From an uncultured SAR116 cluster alpha proteobacterium (lineage in GTDB: Bacteria > Pseudomonadota > Alphaproteobacteria > Puniceispirillales > Puniceispirillaceae): a DNA stretch of 35,197 nucleotides. Within the stretch, counting starts at the first letter, position 1. Each line of letters begins with the position of its first letter. The stretch covers positions 1 through 35,197 of the forward strand of contig CABYZM010000016.1 in NCBI GenBank assembly GCA_902523435.1. The letters are read 5' to 3'. Made by a program: the position numbers and the translations under genes. Positions 1-7,981 of this stretch are shown piece by piece. The notes under the pieces were generated by a model, which saw only the letters and a list, made by a program, of their open reading frames with translations, was not told where the DNA came from and did not search any database.

Positions 1-416
1 AGTTTATAAAAGGCACCTGGCGGACAGGTGAGCGTGATTTTTTAGAACAGCGTTTTTCAGAAGAATGCCGGTTTGTTGTATCTGGTGAAGGTTTTACCTG
101 GGAAACACAGAACAGGGCCCGCGATATCGCCGCGGCACAAGCAGGCTGGGAACAAGCAAAGGCCTTGATTCGCACCCCTGAAATCCAGTTTGTGTTATTG
201 GATGAGATTAATATCGCGCTGCGTTATGATTATCTAGATATCGATGAGGTTGTCCAATTTTTGCTGAAAGAAAAACCGCCAGGAACGCATGTGGTGCTGA
301 CTGGCCGAAATGCAAAAGAAGAGCTGATTGCAGCTGCCGATTTAGTGACTGAAATGAGCCTTGTCAAACATCCTTTCCGAGATGGGATAAAAGCCCAAAA
401 GGGTATTGAATTTTAA
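1..416 (+). CDS. cobO: Cob(I)yrinic acid a,c-diamide adenosyltransferase, C-terminal part
   Basis: The window opens inside this gene. The reading frame is open from base 3 and ends at TAA 414-416. The translated part carries the CobA/CobO hallmarks in order: WRTGE, GEGFTWETQ, the strand VLLDEINIALRY, HVVLTGRNA, and the C-terminal KHPFRDGIKAQKGIEF. The family transfers the adenosyl group of ATP to the reduced cobalt of the corrinoid in the cytoplasm. The N-terminal P-loop lies upstream of the window, so this is truncation by the window edge, not a broken gene. The TTG at 165 is an internal leucine codon. The gene lies 12 bases upstream of cobQ on the same strand, which fits one operon and consecutive pathway steps. 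Confidence 0.95.
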   Translation, partial: FIKGTWRTGERDFLEQRFSEECRFVVSGEGFTWETQNRARDIAAAQAGWEQAKALIRTPEIQFVLLDEINIALRYDYLDIDEVVQFLLKEKPPGTHVVLTGRNAKEELIAAADLVTEMSLVKHPFRDGIKAQKGIEF

Positions 417-428
417 GGGTCTGTCGAG

Positions 429-1886
429 ATGCCGGCGATTATGTTTCAGGGAACCGGGTCCAATGTGGGCAAGTCTGTTCTGGTAGCTGGGTTATGCCGG
501 GCCGCAGTCAGACGGGGTCTGCGGGTGGCCCCGTTCAAGCCGCAGAACATGTCTAATAACGCAGCTGTCACAGAAGATGGCGGCGAGATTGGACGCGCAC
601 AGGCCTTACAGGCTAGGGCATGCCGGGTGGCCAGCCATACTGATATGAACCCTGTCTTGCTGAAGCCAGAAACTGAAACCGGGGCGCAGGTAATTGTGCA
701 GGGAAAGCGGCTTAGCAGCCTTACTGCACGTGACTATACCCGGATTAAGCCGCAGCTGATGCCAGATGTGCTGGAAAGTTTCAGACGACTGACAGCAGAT
801 TATGATCTGGTGCTGGTGGAAGGGGCAGGCAGCCCAGCAGAAATAAATCTGCGTAAGGATGATATTGCCAATATGGGTTTTGCGCTAGCCGCAGACGTGC
901 CAGTAATTCTGATTGGAGATATTGACCGTGGCGGGATCATTGCCCAGCTGGTTGGCACAGATGCGGTTCTGCCTGCTGCCGACAGACAACAAATTGTTGG
1001 CTTTATTGTTAACAAATTCAGAGGGGATGTCGAGCTTTTTGACGATGGCTATCAGATGATAAAAGCGCAGACAGGCTGGCCCGGCTTTGGGGTGCTCAGC
1101 TATTTTTGCCAAGCCTGGCAGCTGCCTGCAGAAGACGCGCAGGATATTAGAACACGTCCGTCTTCAGGCCAGATAAAAATTGTATGCCTGAGTCTTTCGC
1201 GCATGGCGAATTTTGATGATCTGGATCCGCTTGTGCATGAAGATAATGTTCAGCTTGTCATGCTACGAGCTGGGCAGGCAATCCCTGGTGACGCTGATCT
1301 GGTTCTGATCCCAGGCAGTAAATCCACCCGCGGTGATTTGGCCTTTCTGCGGGCGCAAGGCTGGGACATTGATCTGCAGGCACATCGGCGGCGCGGCGGC
1401 CATATTTTAGGATTGTGCGGCGGCTACCAGATGCTGGGGGAGGTGATCACTGACCCAGAGGGGCTGGATGGCCTACCAGGAGAGTGTGAAGGGCTGGGAC
1501 TATTGAAGGTGACCACTACGATGGATGCGCAGAAAACCCTGCGTGAGGTGACCGCCCAACATTCCAAAACCGGTCTAACGCTAAAAGGATATGAAATTCA
1601 CCTTGGCAACACAAACGGCCCAGACTGCCAGCGCCCGTTTGCTTTTATCGGGCAAAAAAGAGACAGGCGGGCTGACGGGGCTTGTTCAGAAGATGGTCAT
1701 GTTCAGGGCAGTTATCTGCACGGACTGTTTTGTGAAGATGAATTCCGTCGTGCCTTTCTGACCCGCCTTGGCGCCCCTGTTAGCTCATTATCTTTTGAAA
1801 AAACCGTAGATGATGTCCTTGACCAGCTGGCTGACCATATAGAACAGCAGCTGGATGTGGATGCGATTCTGGCCTGCGCACGCTAA
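429..1886 (+). CDS. cobQ: Cobyric acid synthase (glutamine-hydrolysing)
   Basis: CobQ amidates four carboxylates of adenosylcobyrinic acid a,c-diamide, using ATP and glutamine. The 485 residues match the usual family length. The N-terminal ATPase domain begins with a P-loop-like GTGSNVGKS at residues 8-16, followed by FKPQNMSNN and [12 protein letters not shown]. The C-terminal class I glutamine amidotransferase domain has the nucleophile Cys330 in [10 protein letters not shown] and His431 in GSYLHGLF. Both catalytic residues are therefore present. The ATG at 429 has an AAGGG at about 415-419, nine bases upstream and overlapping the cobO stop. The 3' end overlaps the convergent cobC by four bases: TAA at 1884-1886 here, TAG at 1883-1885 on the other strand. 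Confidence 0.97.
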   Translation: MPAIMFQGTGSNVGKSVLVAGLCRAAVRRGLRVAPFKPQNMSNNAAVTEDGGEIGRAQALQARACRVASHTDMNPVLLKPETETGAQVIVQGKRLSSLTARDYTRIKPQLMPDVLESFRRLTADYDLVLVEGAGSPAEINLRKDDIANMGFALAADVPVILIGDIDRGGIIAQLVGTDAVLPAADRQQIVGFIVNKFRGDVELFDDGYQMIKAQTGWPGFGVLSYFCQAWQLPAEDAQDIRTRPSSGQIKIVCLSLSRMANFDDLDPLVHEDNVQLVMLRAGQAIPGDADLVLIPGSKSTRGDLAFLRAQGWDIDLQAHRRRGGHILGLCGGYQMLGEVITDPEGLDGLPGECEGLGLLKVTTTMDAQKTLREVTAQHSKTGLTLKGYEIHLGNTNGPDCQRPFAFIGQKRDRRADGACSEDGHVQGSYLHGLFCEDEFRRAFLTRLGAPVSSLSFEKTVDDVLDQLADHIEQQLDVDAILACAR

Positions 1887-2866
1887 CGGATAATAGCCTG
1901 TTGCAGGCGATCCCACCCGGATGCAGGCGGCAAACCAAGACGCAGCCATTCGTCATTATAGCTGAAAGAACGAGCCCAGATACGTTGTCTTGCCAAATGT
2001 TCCTGCCAGTAGCGGGCATCTGTCATCTGGTAAAGCCGGAACAGGCTGGTCCCCCCAATGGTCTGCCAGCCAGCCAGAGCGGCAATCTGGTCAAGTCGAT
2101 GGGCGTCATGGGCGAGCTGTTCTCTCATGCGGGTGGCCCAGTTCTGGTCTCCCAGAGCGGCTTTGCCGATCGCCAGTGAAGGACCAGATACTGCCCAGTT
2201 GCCAATCCGGTCTGCCATTTTATCAAGCACTGCCTGCTCCCCAATGGCAAAGCCAAGTCTGGCCCCGGCAAGACCATAGAATTTCCCAAAAGACCGCAAG
2301 ACTAGCACATTGTCATGCGCGGCTGTCAGATGCGGACAGACAGACAGGTCCGGCAGCGGATCACAAAAGCTTTCATCGATCACCAAAAACTCCACCCGAT
2401 CAGCTAGCGCAAGCAGTTCTTGTGGCGGCACAGACCGGCCATCCGGGTTGTTTGGGTTAACTATCACCGCAAGATTTGCCCCGACAAGCTGTGAAGCCTG
2501 TGTCTTGCGCGTGACCTGCCAGCCCTGCTGCAAAAGCTGGTACTCATGTTCATTATAGCTGGGATAAAGAACATGTGCTGACAGGCGTAAGCGTTTTTCT
2601 GCCCATAAAAGTGGGTAGATCTGGATCGCCTGCTGAGCACCGGCAAGACAGAGAACGGGCCTTGTGGTCTGATAGCGCGCGGCACCGGCTTTTTCCACAG
2701 CCTTGGACAATTGCTTGTCCGGCAGCGCTGTCCAAACAAAGCTGTCCAACTGAGGCAAGGGATAGGGGTGCGGGTTTATCCCGGTTGACAGATCAAGCCA
2801 TTCGGCACGCTTGCCGCCAAACCTGGCAATGGCCGTGTCTAAATCCCCTCCATGTTCTGTTGTCAC
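1883..2866 (-). CDS. cobC: L-threonine-O-3-phosphate decarboxylase (PLP-dependent)
   Basis: This is a fold-type I aminotransferase homologue that makes (R)-1-aminopropan-2-ol O-2-phosphate, the linker attached to cobyric acid. The evidence is the characteristic start (HGGDLDTA), [14 protein letters not shown], the PNNPDG motif near residues 138-143, Asp164 in VIDESF, and the PLP lysine Lys195 in [16 protein letters not shown]. It is called CobC in Pseudomonas denitrificans and CobD in Salmonella. Its 327 residues fit the family. The start codon is GTG at 2866, overlapping the cbiB stop as GTGA, which indicates translational coupling in a reverse-strand operon (phosphatase, cbiB, cobC). The pairing with cbiB is typical because CbiB uses its product. 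Confidence 0.93.
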   Translation of the reverse strand: MTTEHGGDLDTAIARFGGKRAEWLDLSTGINPHPYPLPQLDSFVWTALPDKQLSKAVEKAGAARYQTTRPVLCLAGAQQAIQIYPLLWAEKRLRLSAHVLYPSYNEHEYQLLQQGWQVTRKTQASQLVGANLAVIVNPNNPDGRSVPPQELLALADRVEFLVIDESFCDPLPDLSVCPHLTAAHDNVLVLRSFGKFYGLAGARLGFAIGEQAVLDKMADRIGNWAVSGPSLAIGKAALGDQNWATRMREQLAHDAHRLDQIAALAGWQTIGGTSLFRLYQMTDARYWQEHLARQRIWARSFSYNDEWLRLGLPPASGWDRLQQAIIR

Positions 2867-3834
2867 ACGCCTGCCCCGTTACCCGCCAAAAAAACAAGAA
2901 CCGCCCCAGACAAAAGTAACAGGCTGACCACCCAAAGCAAGCGGCTGTAAAGGCGCAGCGCAAGAGAAATGTCAGCTGCGCTTGGGTCACGCCCAGTTTT
3001 ATTTAACCAAGGGTCCGCTGTAACAGTGTCCTCATAATGGCGTGGGCCGGACAGGCGTATGTCAAGAGCGGCAGCAACAGCAGATTCAGGCCAGCCTGCA
3101 TTTGGTGAGCGGTGGCGGGGCGCATCTGCCACCATTATCTGTACCGCTCGGCACCGTTGTTTGGCCAGCAGGGCGTAGATAAAGCCAGTCAGACGTGCAG
3201 GTATCAAATTGACCAGATCATCAAGCCTTGCAGCGGCCCAACCAAAGGCCACATAAGTCTTGTTTCTATAACCAATCATCGAATCAGCTGTATTAATTGC
3301 CTTATAAACCACAACACCAGGCAGACCGAAAAGAACCCCCCAAAACAATGGTGCCGTTACCCCGTCTGATGTGTTTTCAGCTAGACTTTCGATGGCCGCA
3401 CGGCTGATGCCTGCAGTGTCGAGCTGAACAGAATTCCGGCCTACAATCATCGCCACAGCCTGTCGGGCGGCAGGCAAATCCCCTGCGTGAAGCGGCGTTT
3501 CAACAGCACGGACATGAGAGCACAGTGATTTTGCAGCCAGAAACGGCCATACCAGAACAGCGGTCAGCACGATTCCAGCCCACCCAGAAGGCAGAAAAGA
3601 CATCACAGACAGACAGGCCGCAGCCAGAAGACAAAGCAGCACAGACACGCTGATAAACCCGGTCATATAGCGAACAGGAGCAGACCAGTCCGGGTTGTTC
3701 AGCCTGTTTGCCAAGGCACTGATGATATGCCCTATACCCACAACAGGATGCGAAAAGCGGCGATAGACCGGTTCGGGCCAGCCAATAAGCCGGTCGAGGC
3801 AAAGCGCGAGCAGCATGGAAAGAAAAAAGGACAT
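2863..3834 (-). CDS. cbiB: Adenosylcobinamide-phosphate synthase
   Basis: CbiB (CobD in P. denitrificans nomenclature) joins cobyric acid to aminopropanol phosphate at the inner membrane. The 323-residue protein has several hydrophobic segments and the family motifs LDRLIGWPEPVYRRFSHPVVG near the N-terminus, SLAENTSDGVTAPLFWG, AINTADSMIGYRN, and FGWAAARLDDLVNLIPARLT. DAPRHRSPNAGWPESAVAAAL follows. The ATG at 3834 is preceded by GGTGAG at a suitable distance. The gene ends in a four-base overlap with the cobC GTG. The upstream phosphatase gene ends 35 bases before this start, so all three probably share a transcript. Confidence 0.95.
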   Translation of the reverse strand: MSFFLSMLLALCLDRLIGWPEPVYRRFSHPVVGIGHIISALANRLNNPDWSAPVRYMTGFISVSVLLCLLAAACLSVMSFLPSGWAGIVLTAVLVWPFLAAKSLCSHVRAVETPLHAGDLPAARQAVAMIVGRNSVQLDTAGISRAAIESLAENTSDGVTAPLFWGVLFGLPGVVVYKAINTADSMIGYRNKTYVAFGWAAARLDDLVNLIPARLTGFIYALLAKQRCRAVQIMVADAPRHRSPNAGWPESAVAAALDIRLSGPRHYEDTVTADPWLNKTGRDPSAADISLALRLYSRLLWVVSLLLLSGAVLVFLAGNGAGV

Positions 3835-3869
3835 ATTCTCACCGAAAAGATAAGATCAGAGCCCCAAAA

Positions 3870-4451
3870 TTAGCCACCCTGATTGATGCAGACAAGTGAA
3901 AACTGGTTATCAGGCAAAACCCGCAGATGCGTTATAGACAGCGGGTCAATTTCACATTTCAGCGCCGCTTCAGGACTGTCAAACACCAGCGCAAGCACTG
4001 CGCGAATCACCCCTGCATGGGCAAAGACAGCGATCTGCTGTACATCCACATCCTGTAGCAGGGAGTAAAACGCTGGCTGTATGCGGGCACATAAATCCAA
4101 AAAACTTTCCCCGTTTGGCGGCGTAAACTTGGCCAGTTCCTGTCCATTCATCGAACCCAGATCAGGCAAATCTGGATAAGCGAGGCCTTCCCAGTCACCA
4201 AAATACTGCTCCCAGAACGCCGCGATCAAGTGCGGCGGTGTGTGGTCAGGAAACAGCGCCTGGCAGGTGCGCACACATCGCTTTGCAGGGCTGCTGCAAA
4301 GATACTGGCAGTCAGCTAGTTTCTGCTGCAGGCGTTCTTGCGTGGCAGTTTCAATCTGCCCGATATCAGCATCTGTATGGCCATAAAGATAGCCTGGCGG
4401 GCAAGCGGGCGCATGACGGATAAGCCAGATATCGCGATTGTAATGAGACAT
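3870..4451 (-). CDS. Histidine phosphatase family protein, probable alpha-ribazole-5'-phosphate phosphatase
   Basis: This is a phosphoglycerate-mutase-like phosphatase. LIRHAPACPPGYLYGHTD near the N-terminus carries the catalytic Arg12-His13, and VFAHAGVIRAVLAL near residue 150 carries the second histidine. SSPAKRC and FGDWEGL are also family-typical. By position it is the likely enzyme that dephosphorylates alpha-ribazole phosphate or cobalamin 5'-phosphate (CobC in Salmonella; a different enzyme from the decarboxylase called cobC here). I chose the ATG at 4451 (193 residues) over an upstream in-frame GTG at 4493 because MSHYNRDIWLIRH matches the family N-terminus and the GTG has no ribosome-binding site. 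The substrate is inferred from context; only the fold is clear from sequence. Confidence 0.82.
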   Translation of the reverse strand: MSHYNRDIWLIRHAPACPPGYLYGHTDADIGQIETATQERLQQKLADCQYLCSSPAKRCVRTCQALFPDHTPPHLIAAFWEQYFGDWEGLAYPDLPDLGSMNGQELAKFTPPNGESFLDLCARIQPAFYSLLQDVDVQQIAVFAHAGVIRAVLALVFDSPEAALKCEIDPLSITHLRVLPDNQFSLVCINQGG

Positions 4452-4502
4452 ACTTAAAAAACGTTCCCTTTTTTCCTCAGAATAGAGTAACACCTTATAT
4501 CT

Positions 4503-5030
4503 ATGGCACTGACACTATTGGTAACCGGCGGGACTAGGTCTGGAAAGAGTAATTTTGCTGAAGAGCGGGTCAGAGATTTTGGCCAGCATCTTGGCAAACG
4601 CCTTGTCTATATCGCCACGGCAGAAGCCTTTGATGAGGAGATGGCGGCGCGGATCGCCCGTCATCAGCGCAGACGCGGGCCGGAATGGCACACTGTGCAT
4701 GCACCGCTTGACCTTGTGCGGGCTGTCACGCAGACAGATGGAAAAGGCCCCTGCGTTATTGATTGTCTCACCCTGTGGCTGAGCAATCTGATGCTGGCTG
4801 GACAGGATACAGAAGTCGCAGCAGACGCGTTGGTTGCCTCCCTTGCCAGCCGAGCTGATCCTGTGATTCTAGTGACGAATGAAGTGGGCAGTGGCATTGT
4901 TCCCGAAAATGCGCTGGCAAGGCGGTTTCGGGATGAAGCTGGTCGATTGAATCAAATCGTCGCGCAGGCGGTTGATGAAGTCTATGTCTGTATGTCGGGC
5001 ATACCGGTGAAAATTAAACCGCGACAATGA
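4503..5030 (+). CDS. cobU: Bifunctional adenosylcobinamide kinase / adenosylcobinamide-phosphate guanylyltransferase
   Basis: CobU (CobP) phosphorylates adenosylcobinamide and transfers GMP to it, giving the GDP-activated intermediate used by CobS. The 175 residues are the normal length. Visible motifs are the P-loop GGTRSGKS at residues 9-16, YIATAEAFDEEM, IARHQRRRGPEWHT (containing the guanylylated-histidine region), VIDCLTLWLSNLM, and VTNEVGSGIVPE near the end. It starts 51 bases from the divergent phosphatase gene. I see no convincing Shine-Dalgarno sequence before the ATG. Its TGA overlaps the cobT ATG as ATGA at 5027-5030. Confidence 0.96.
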   Translation: MALTLLVTGGTRSGKSNFAEERVRDFGQHLGKRLVYIATAEAFDEEMAARIARHQRRRGPEWHTVHAPLDLVRAVTQTDGKGPCVIDCLTLWLSNLMLAGQDTEVAADALVASLASRADPVILVTNEVGSGIVPENALARRFRDEAGRLNQIVAQAVDEVYVCMSGIPVKIKPRQ

Positions 5031-6079
5031 TGATCAATAGCAAGACTGAACATAATAGGATAACAGAACAGATGATCACCTTCACGGATCTGAACCAGAT
5101 TTCTGCCTTTGCACACAACCTGCCTGAAAAAGACGAGGTAGTTGAGGCAGCTGCTCTAGCGCACCAGAACCAGCTGACTAAACCGCCGGGATCGCTGGGA
5201 CGACTGGAAGAGCTGGCCGTATTTCTGGCTAGTTGGCAAGGGCAGGTCAAACCCTCCTTACAGACAGCACAAGCGATTATTTTTGCTGGAAATCATGGCA
5301 TCTGCGCGCAACGCGTAAACCCATTCCCACAGAAGGTGACTTCTCAGATGGTGGCCAATTTTGAGGCTGGCGGCGCTGCCATAAACCAACTTTGTGCAGA
5401 AAGCAGAGCTGAACTGAAAGTAGTGCCGCTGACACTTGATGTGCCGACAAAGGATTTCACAAAAGAAGAGGCGTTAAGCGAGTCTGAGCTGTGTGCAGAA
5501 ATGAGTAAAGGTGCAAAGGCTGTGAACTTGGATGCAGATATCCTTATTCTGGGCGAAATGGGCATTGGCAATTCAACAATCTCATCTGCGCTGGCCGCAT
5601 CTGTGTTTGGCGGTGATGTGGCACGCTGGGTCGGAGCCGGCGCGGGATCTGATGCAGCCGGAATTGCCCACAAACAGGCAGTCATACAAAAAGGCCTTGC
5701 CAAAAATGGTGCCCGTCCCGGTTTGGGGGCCCTGCTCGCTTTTGGCGGGCGTGAGCAAGCTGCAATTTGCGGCGCCATTCTGGCAGCGCGTTCGGCGCGT
5801 ATCCCTGTTTTGTTGGACGGATTTATCTGTACAGCAGCAGCTGCGCCCCTTTTCGGGCTGACGCCAGCGAGTCTCGACCACTGCCTAGTCGGTCATATGT
5901 CTGCAGAACCCGGACACCAGCATCTGTTGACGGCAATGGGTAAGTCAGCCATCTTGAACCTTGAGATGCGGCTCGGAGAAGGCAGTGGAGCAGCCTTAGC
6001 TTTATCTATATTGCGCGGCGCGGTTGCATGCCATAACCAGATGGCCACCTTTCAGTCAGCAGGCATAGTTGGCGGATGA
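5027..6079 (+). CDS. cobT: Nicotinate-nucleotide--dimethylbenzimidazole phosphoribosyltransferase
   Basis: CobT makes alpha-ribazole phosphate from nicotinate mononucleotide and the lower-ligand base. The family signatures are LTKPPGSLGRLEELA, IFAGNHGI, LGEMGIGNSTISSAL, GLGALLAFGGREQAA, and LRLGEGSGAALAL-type sequence with the catalytic glutamate at residue 318, counted from this start. The 350 residues match the family. The start at 5027 has no Shine-Dalgarno but overlaps the cobU stop as ATGA, consistent with coupled translation. An in-frame ATG at 5072 would remove only a poorly conserved 15-residue N-terminus and cannot be excluded. The stop overlaps cobS in the same ATGA manner. Confidence 0.96.
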   Translation: MMINSKTEHNRITEQMITFTDLNQISAFAHNLPEKDEVVEAAALAHQNQLTKPPGSLGRLEELAVFLASWQGQVKPSLQTAQAIIFAGNHGICAQRVNPFPQKVTSQMVANFEAGGAAINQLCAESRAELKVVPLTLDVPTKDFTKEEALSESELCAEMSKGAKAVNLDADILILGEMGIGNSTISSALAASVFGGDVARWVGAGAGSDAAGIAHKQAVIQKGLAKNGARPGLGALLAFGGREQAAICGAILAARSARIPVLLDGFICTAAAAPLFGLTPASLDHCLVGHMSAEPGHQHLLTAMGKSAILNLEMRLGEGSGAALALSILRGAVACHNQMATFQSAGIVGG

Positions 6080-6843
6080 AAAGACTGCTCCGGCACATCA
6101 CTGAATTCCAGATGGCTTTTCTGCTGCTGACCCGCCTGCCTGCGGGCCGTCTGGCTGGTAATCCGCCTGAGCTGGCTGCTGCCAGCTGGGCCTTCCCGCT
6201 GGCCGGAGTTGCTGTAGGATGCGGGATCGGCGGCAGTTATATGGGCTTTGTGCTGTTGGGGCTGCCAGCGCTTCTCGCAGCTGTTCTAGCGCTGGCGGTT
6301 GGCCTTGTCCTGACAGGCGCATTGCATGAGGATGGGCTGGCAGATTGTGCGGACGGATTTGGAGGCGGACAGACTCGCGCCCGGAAACTGGAGATTATGA
6401 AAGACAGCCGTGTTGGCACTTATGGGGTATTGGCCCTGATTATAACCATGGCTGCTCGCATCGCGACCCTGTCCACCTTCCCAGCTGACCTAAATAGCCT
6501 GATGCTGATTATCAGTCTAGCTATGTTCAGCCGCCTAAATATGTTGGCCTGTCTGGCCTATTTGCCTGCAGCCCGATCCGACGGGCTGGGACATTCAGCT
6601 AGCAAACCACATTCCCTTTCAGCTGGAATCGCCACTGTTTTTTGTGTGCCAGCGGTGCTGTACTGCAGCAGCCTGATTATTTATGCGCTGCTCGCTGCAG
6701 CCATGGCCGGGATGTGTTTTGCCGTTTTTTCAAGACGACAGATTGGCGGGCAAACAGGTGATGTGTGTGGAGCTGTGCAAGTACTGAGTGAGACAGCAGG
6801 CTGGCTGTGTCTAGCCTCCCTATTTACGTCGGCGTCTGTCTGA
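6076..6843 (+). CDS. cobS: Adenosylcobinamide-GDP ribazoletransferase (cobalamin 5'-phosphate synthase)
   Basis: CobS is the integral membrane enzyme that joins adenosylcobinamide-GDP to alpha-ribazole (phosphate), completing cobalamin assembly. The 255-residue protein is strongly hydrophobic. It contains FLLLTRLPAGR near the N-terminus and the diagnostic loop GALHEDGLADCADGFGGG, followed by KLEIMKDSRVGTYG. The acidic residues of this loop bind the metal in the family. A C-terminal RRQIGGQTGDVCGA motif is also typical. The ATG at 6076 overlaps the cobT stop by four bases, making cobU-cobT-cobS a tightly coupled operon. A hairpin and T-tract about 50 bases downstream may end the transcript. 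Confidence 0.96.
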   Translation: MKRLLRHITEFQMAFLLLTRLPAGRLAGNPPELAAASWAFPLAGVAVGCGIGGSYMGFVLLGLPALLAAVLALAVGLVLTGALHEDGLADCADGFGGGQTRARKLEIMKDSRVGTYGVLALIITMAARIATLSTFPADLNSLMLIISLAMFSRLNMLACLAYLPAARSDGLGHSASKPHSLSAGIATVFCVPAVLYCSSLIIYALLAAAMAGMCFAVFSRRQIGGQTGDVCGAVQVLSETAGWLCLASLFTSASV

Positions 6844-6890
6844 CTTTAGCAGACCTTATGCAGCCAAACACTGAACTGGCAAAGCGTAGT

Positions 6891-6937
6891 TGTCGCCGCC
6901 AGAAAATAAGATGGCGACATTTTACTACTTTTTTTTG
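6891..6937 (+). terminator. Candidate intrinsic terminator of the cobUTS operon
   Basis: A 7-bp perfect stem, TGTCGCC (6891-6897) with GGCGACA (6913-6919), has a 15-base loop and is followed by TTTTACTAC and a run of eight T (6930-6937). The loop is long and the T-run is not immediately adjacent, so the call is tentative. Its position between cobS and the riboswitch would insulate the cobUTS transcript from the regulated permease unit. Confidence 0.45.
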
Positions 6938-6949
6938 ATTCACTGCAGA

Positions 6950-7125
6950 ACTCTTAACCTTGTAAGGAGAGGATCATCTATTTTTAAAAGGGAATCTGGT
7001 GCGGTAAAAACCAAGTCCAGAGCCGCCCCCGCGACTGTAAGTGGAGAGTGCATATCAAAATGCCACTGGGAAACTGGGAAGGCTGATTTTGCATGATGAC
7101 ACACAAGCCAGGAGACCGGCCTTAC
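6950..7125 (+). promoter_or_regulatory. Cobalamin (B12) riboswitch
   Basis: The aptamer's conserved blocks occur in the right order: AAAAGGGAATCTGGTGCGG (6987-7005), the GCCCCCGCGACTGTAA block (about 7023-7040), the B12-box region GCCACTGGG...CTGGGAAGGC (7062-7084), and AGCCAGGAGACCGGCC (7106-7121). The leader lies immediately upstream of a CbiM-like permease gene, so adenosylcobalamin is expected to repress that gene. The outer boundaries are approximate. It does not precede the cobU, cobQ or cbiB units visible here. Confidence 0.95.
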
Positions 7126-7138
7126 CTTTTTTACCAAC

Positions 7139-7156
7139 ACCGTCGGGGAAGACGGT
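7139..7156 (+). promoter_or_regulatory. Hairpin between riboswitch aptamer and ribosome-binding site
   Basis: ACCGTC (7139-7144) and GACGGT (7151-7156) form a perfect 6-bp stem with loop GGGGAA, ending a few bases before the AAGGAG (about 7162-7167) of the permease gene. The location suggests part of the expression platform. No T-run follows, so control of translation initiation is more likely than termination; this is inference. Confidence 0.45.
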
Positions 7157-7173
7157 TAAATAAGGAGACGAAA

Positions 7174-7851
7174 ATGCATATTGAACCAGGCGTCGTTAAC
7201 GAAGTGAAAATGGCTCTCAGCTATGCAACAGCCGCTGGCGCGACCGGTCTGACAATCAAATCTGCGATCGACACAATGCGGCAGTCCAACATTGCAGCAC
7301 TTGCCCTTCGATTCATCATGGCAACTTTATTAACTGTATTTTTCTTTGAGGTTCTGCCAAAATTTCCCGTTGGCGTATCAGAAGTACATTTTATCTTTGG
7401 TTCGACCTTATTCCTTTTATTCGGGGCAGCTCCTGCAGCCATTGGTCTTGCTGCCGGCCTAGCCATTCAAGGCCTGTTTCTTGCGCCAGCTGACCTGCCT
7501 CAATATTTCATGAACACAACCACCCTGTTGTTTCCATTATTTGCGATTTCATGGGTTGCGGGGCGGATTATCGCTCCAAATACGCCCTATGTGGATTTAA
7601 CCTACACACAGGTGCTAAAGCTGTCGGCGACCTACCAGACTGGCATTGTGGCCTGGGTGGCATTTTGGGCTTTCTATGGTCAGGGTTTCAGCGCAGAAAA
7701 TATCAGTGCAGTAACCAGTTTTGGTGTTGCTTATCTGTCTGTGATTCTGATCGAACCCGCAGTTGACGTCGCAGTTCTGGCGATCGCCAAAATGAGACGT
7801 GGCATGGCCAGCAGCAGACTGTTAACACCGAGACTGACACAGGTAGCATGA
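7174..7851 (+). CDS. CbiM-like energy-coupling-factor transporter permease (cobalt/corrinoid-linked)
   Basis: This is a 225-residue inner-membrane protein with about six hydrophobic segments (roughly residues 44-61, 73-100, 107-122, 145-168 and 178-196, with a weaker one near 12-30). It begins MHIEPG, retaining the Met-His start that CbiM/NikM proteins use in metal binding. His72 precedes FIFGSTLFLLFGAAPAA, which resembles the CbiM core. ATG 7174 is preferred to upstream in-frame codons at 7093 and 7096 because it follows AAGGAG by seven bases and those lie inside the riboswitch. No cbiN, cbiQ or cbiO gene is adjacent. Riboswitch control points to cobalt or corrinoid uptake; the substrate is not determined by sequence. 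Confidence 0.85.
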   Translation: MHIEPGVVNEVKMALSYATAAGATGLTIKSAIDTMRQSNIAALALRFIMATLLTVFFFEVLPKFPVGVSEVHFIFGSTLFLLFGAAPAAIGLAAGLAIQGLFLAPADLPQYFMNTTTLLFPLFAISWVAGRIIAPNTPYVDLTYTQVLKLSATYQTGIVAWVAFWAFYGQGFSAENISAVTSFGVAYLSVILIEPAVDVAVLAIAKMRRGMASSRLLTPRLTQVA

Positions 7852-7898
7852 CGGTTGTGAGCTTGAAAGGTACATTTCTGAATATTAAATTATGAAAT

Positions 7899-7928
7899 CG
7901 GAAAGGCTATACAGCCTGACCGGTTTTT
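7899..7928 (+). terminator. Candidate intrinsic terminator after the CbiM-like gene
   Basis: CGG-AA-AGGCT (7899-7908), a loop ATAC, and AGCCT-GA-CCG (7913-7922) form a stem with an internal mismatch. GTTTTT follows immediately. It lies 47 bases after the permease stop and could also serve the convergent aldolase gene, although the T-run on that side is weaker. Confidence 0.55.
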
Positions 7929-7981
7929 GTGAAGCAGAGATGATGAAAAACAAGCCCAGCGGATAAAAGTTTATGCGCAGA

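Noticed and set aside
165-416. Separate 83-residue gene starting at TTG 165
   Set aside because: The frame is open upstream to base 3 and reads as CobO throughout; TTG 165 is an internal leucine.
1901-2919. Long ORFs on the plus strand opposite cobC
   Set aside because: Several overlapping frames are open opposite a gene with clear catalytic motifs; their translations show no domains.
4452-4493. GTG start at 4493 for the phosphatase
   Set aside because: It has no ribosome-binding site and would leave only nine bases to cobU; ATG 4451 matches the family N-terminus.
6890-7096. ORF overlapping the cobUTS terminator and the riboswitch
   Set aside because: The sequence is explained by the hairpin and conserved aptamer blocks; the translation has no recognisable features.
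7093-7173. N-terminal extension of the CbiM-like protein
   Set aside because: The extra 27 codons lie in the aptamer and expression platform, and the Met-His start at 7174 has its own AAGGAG.
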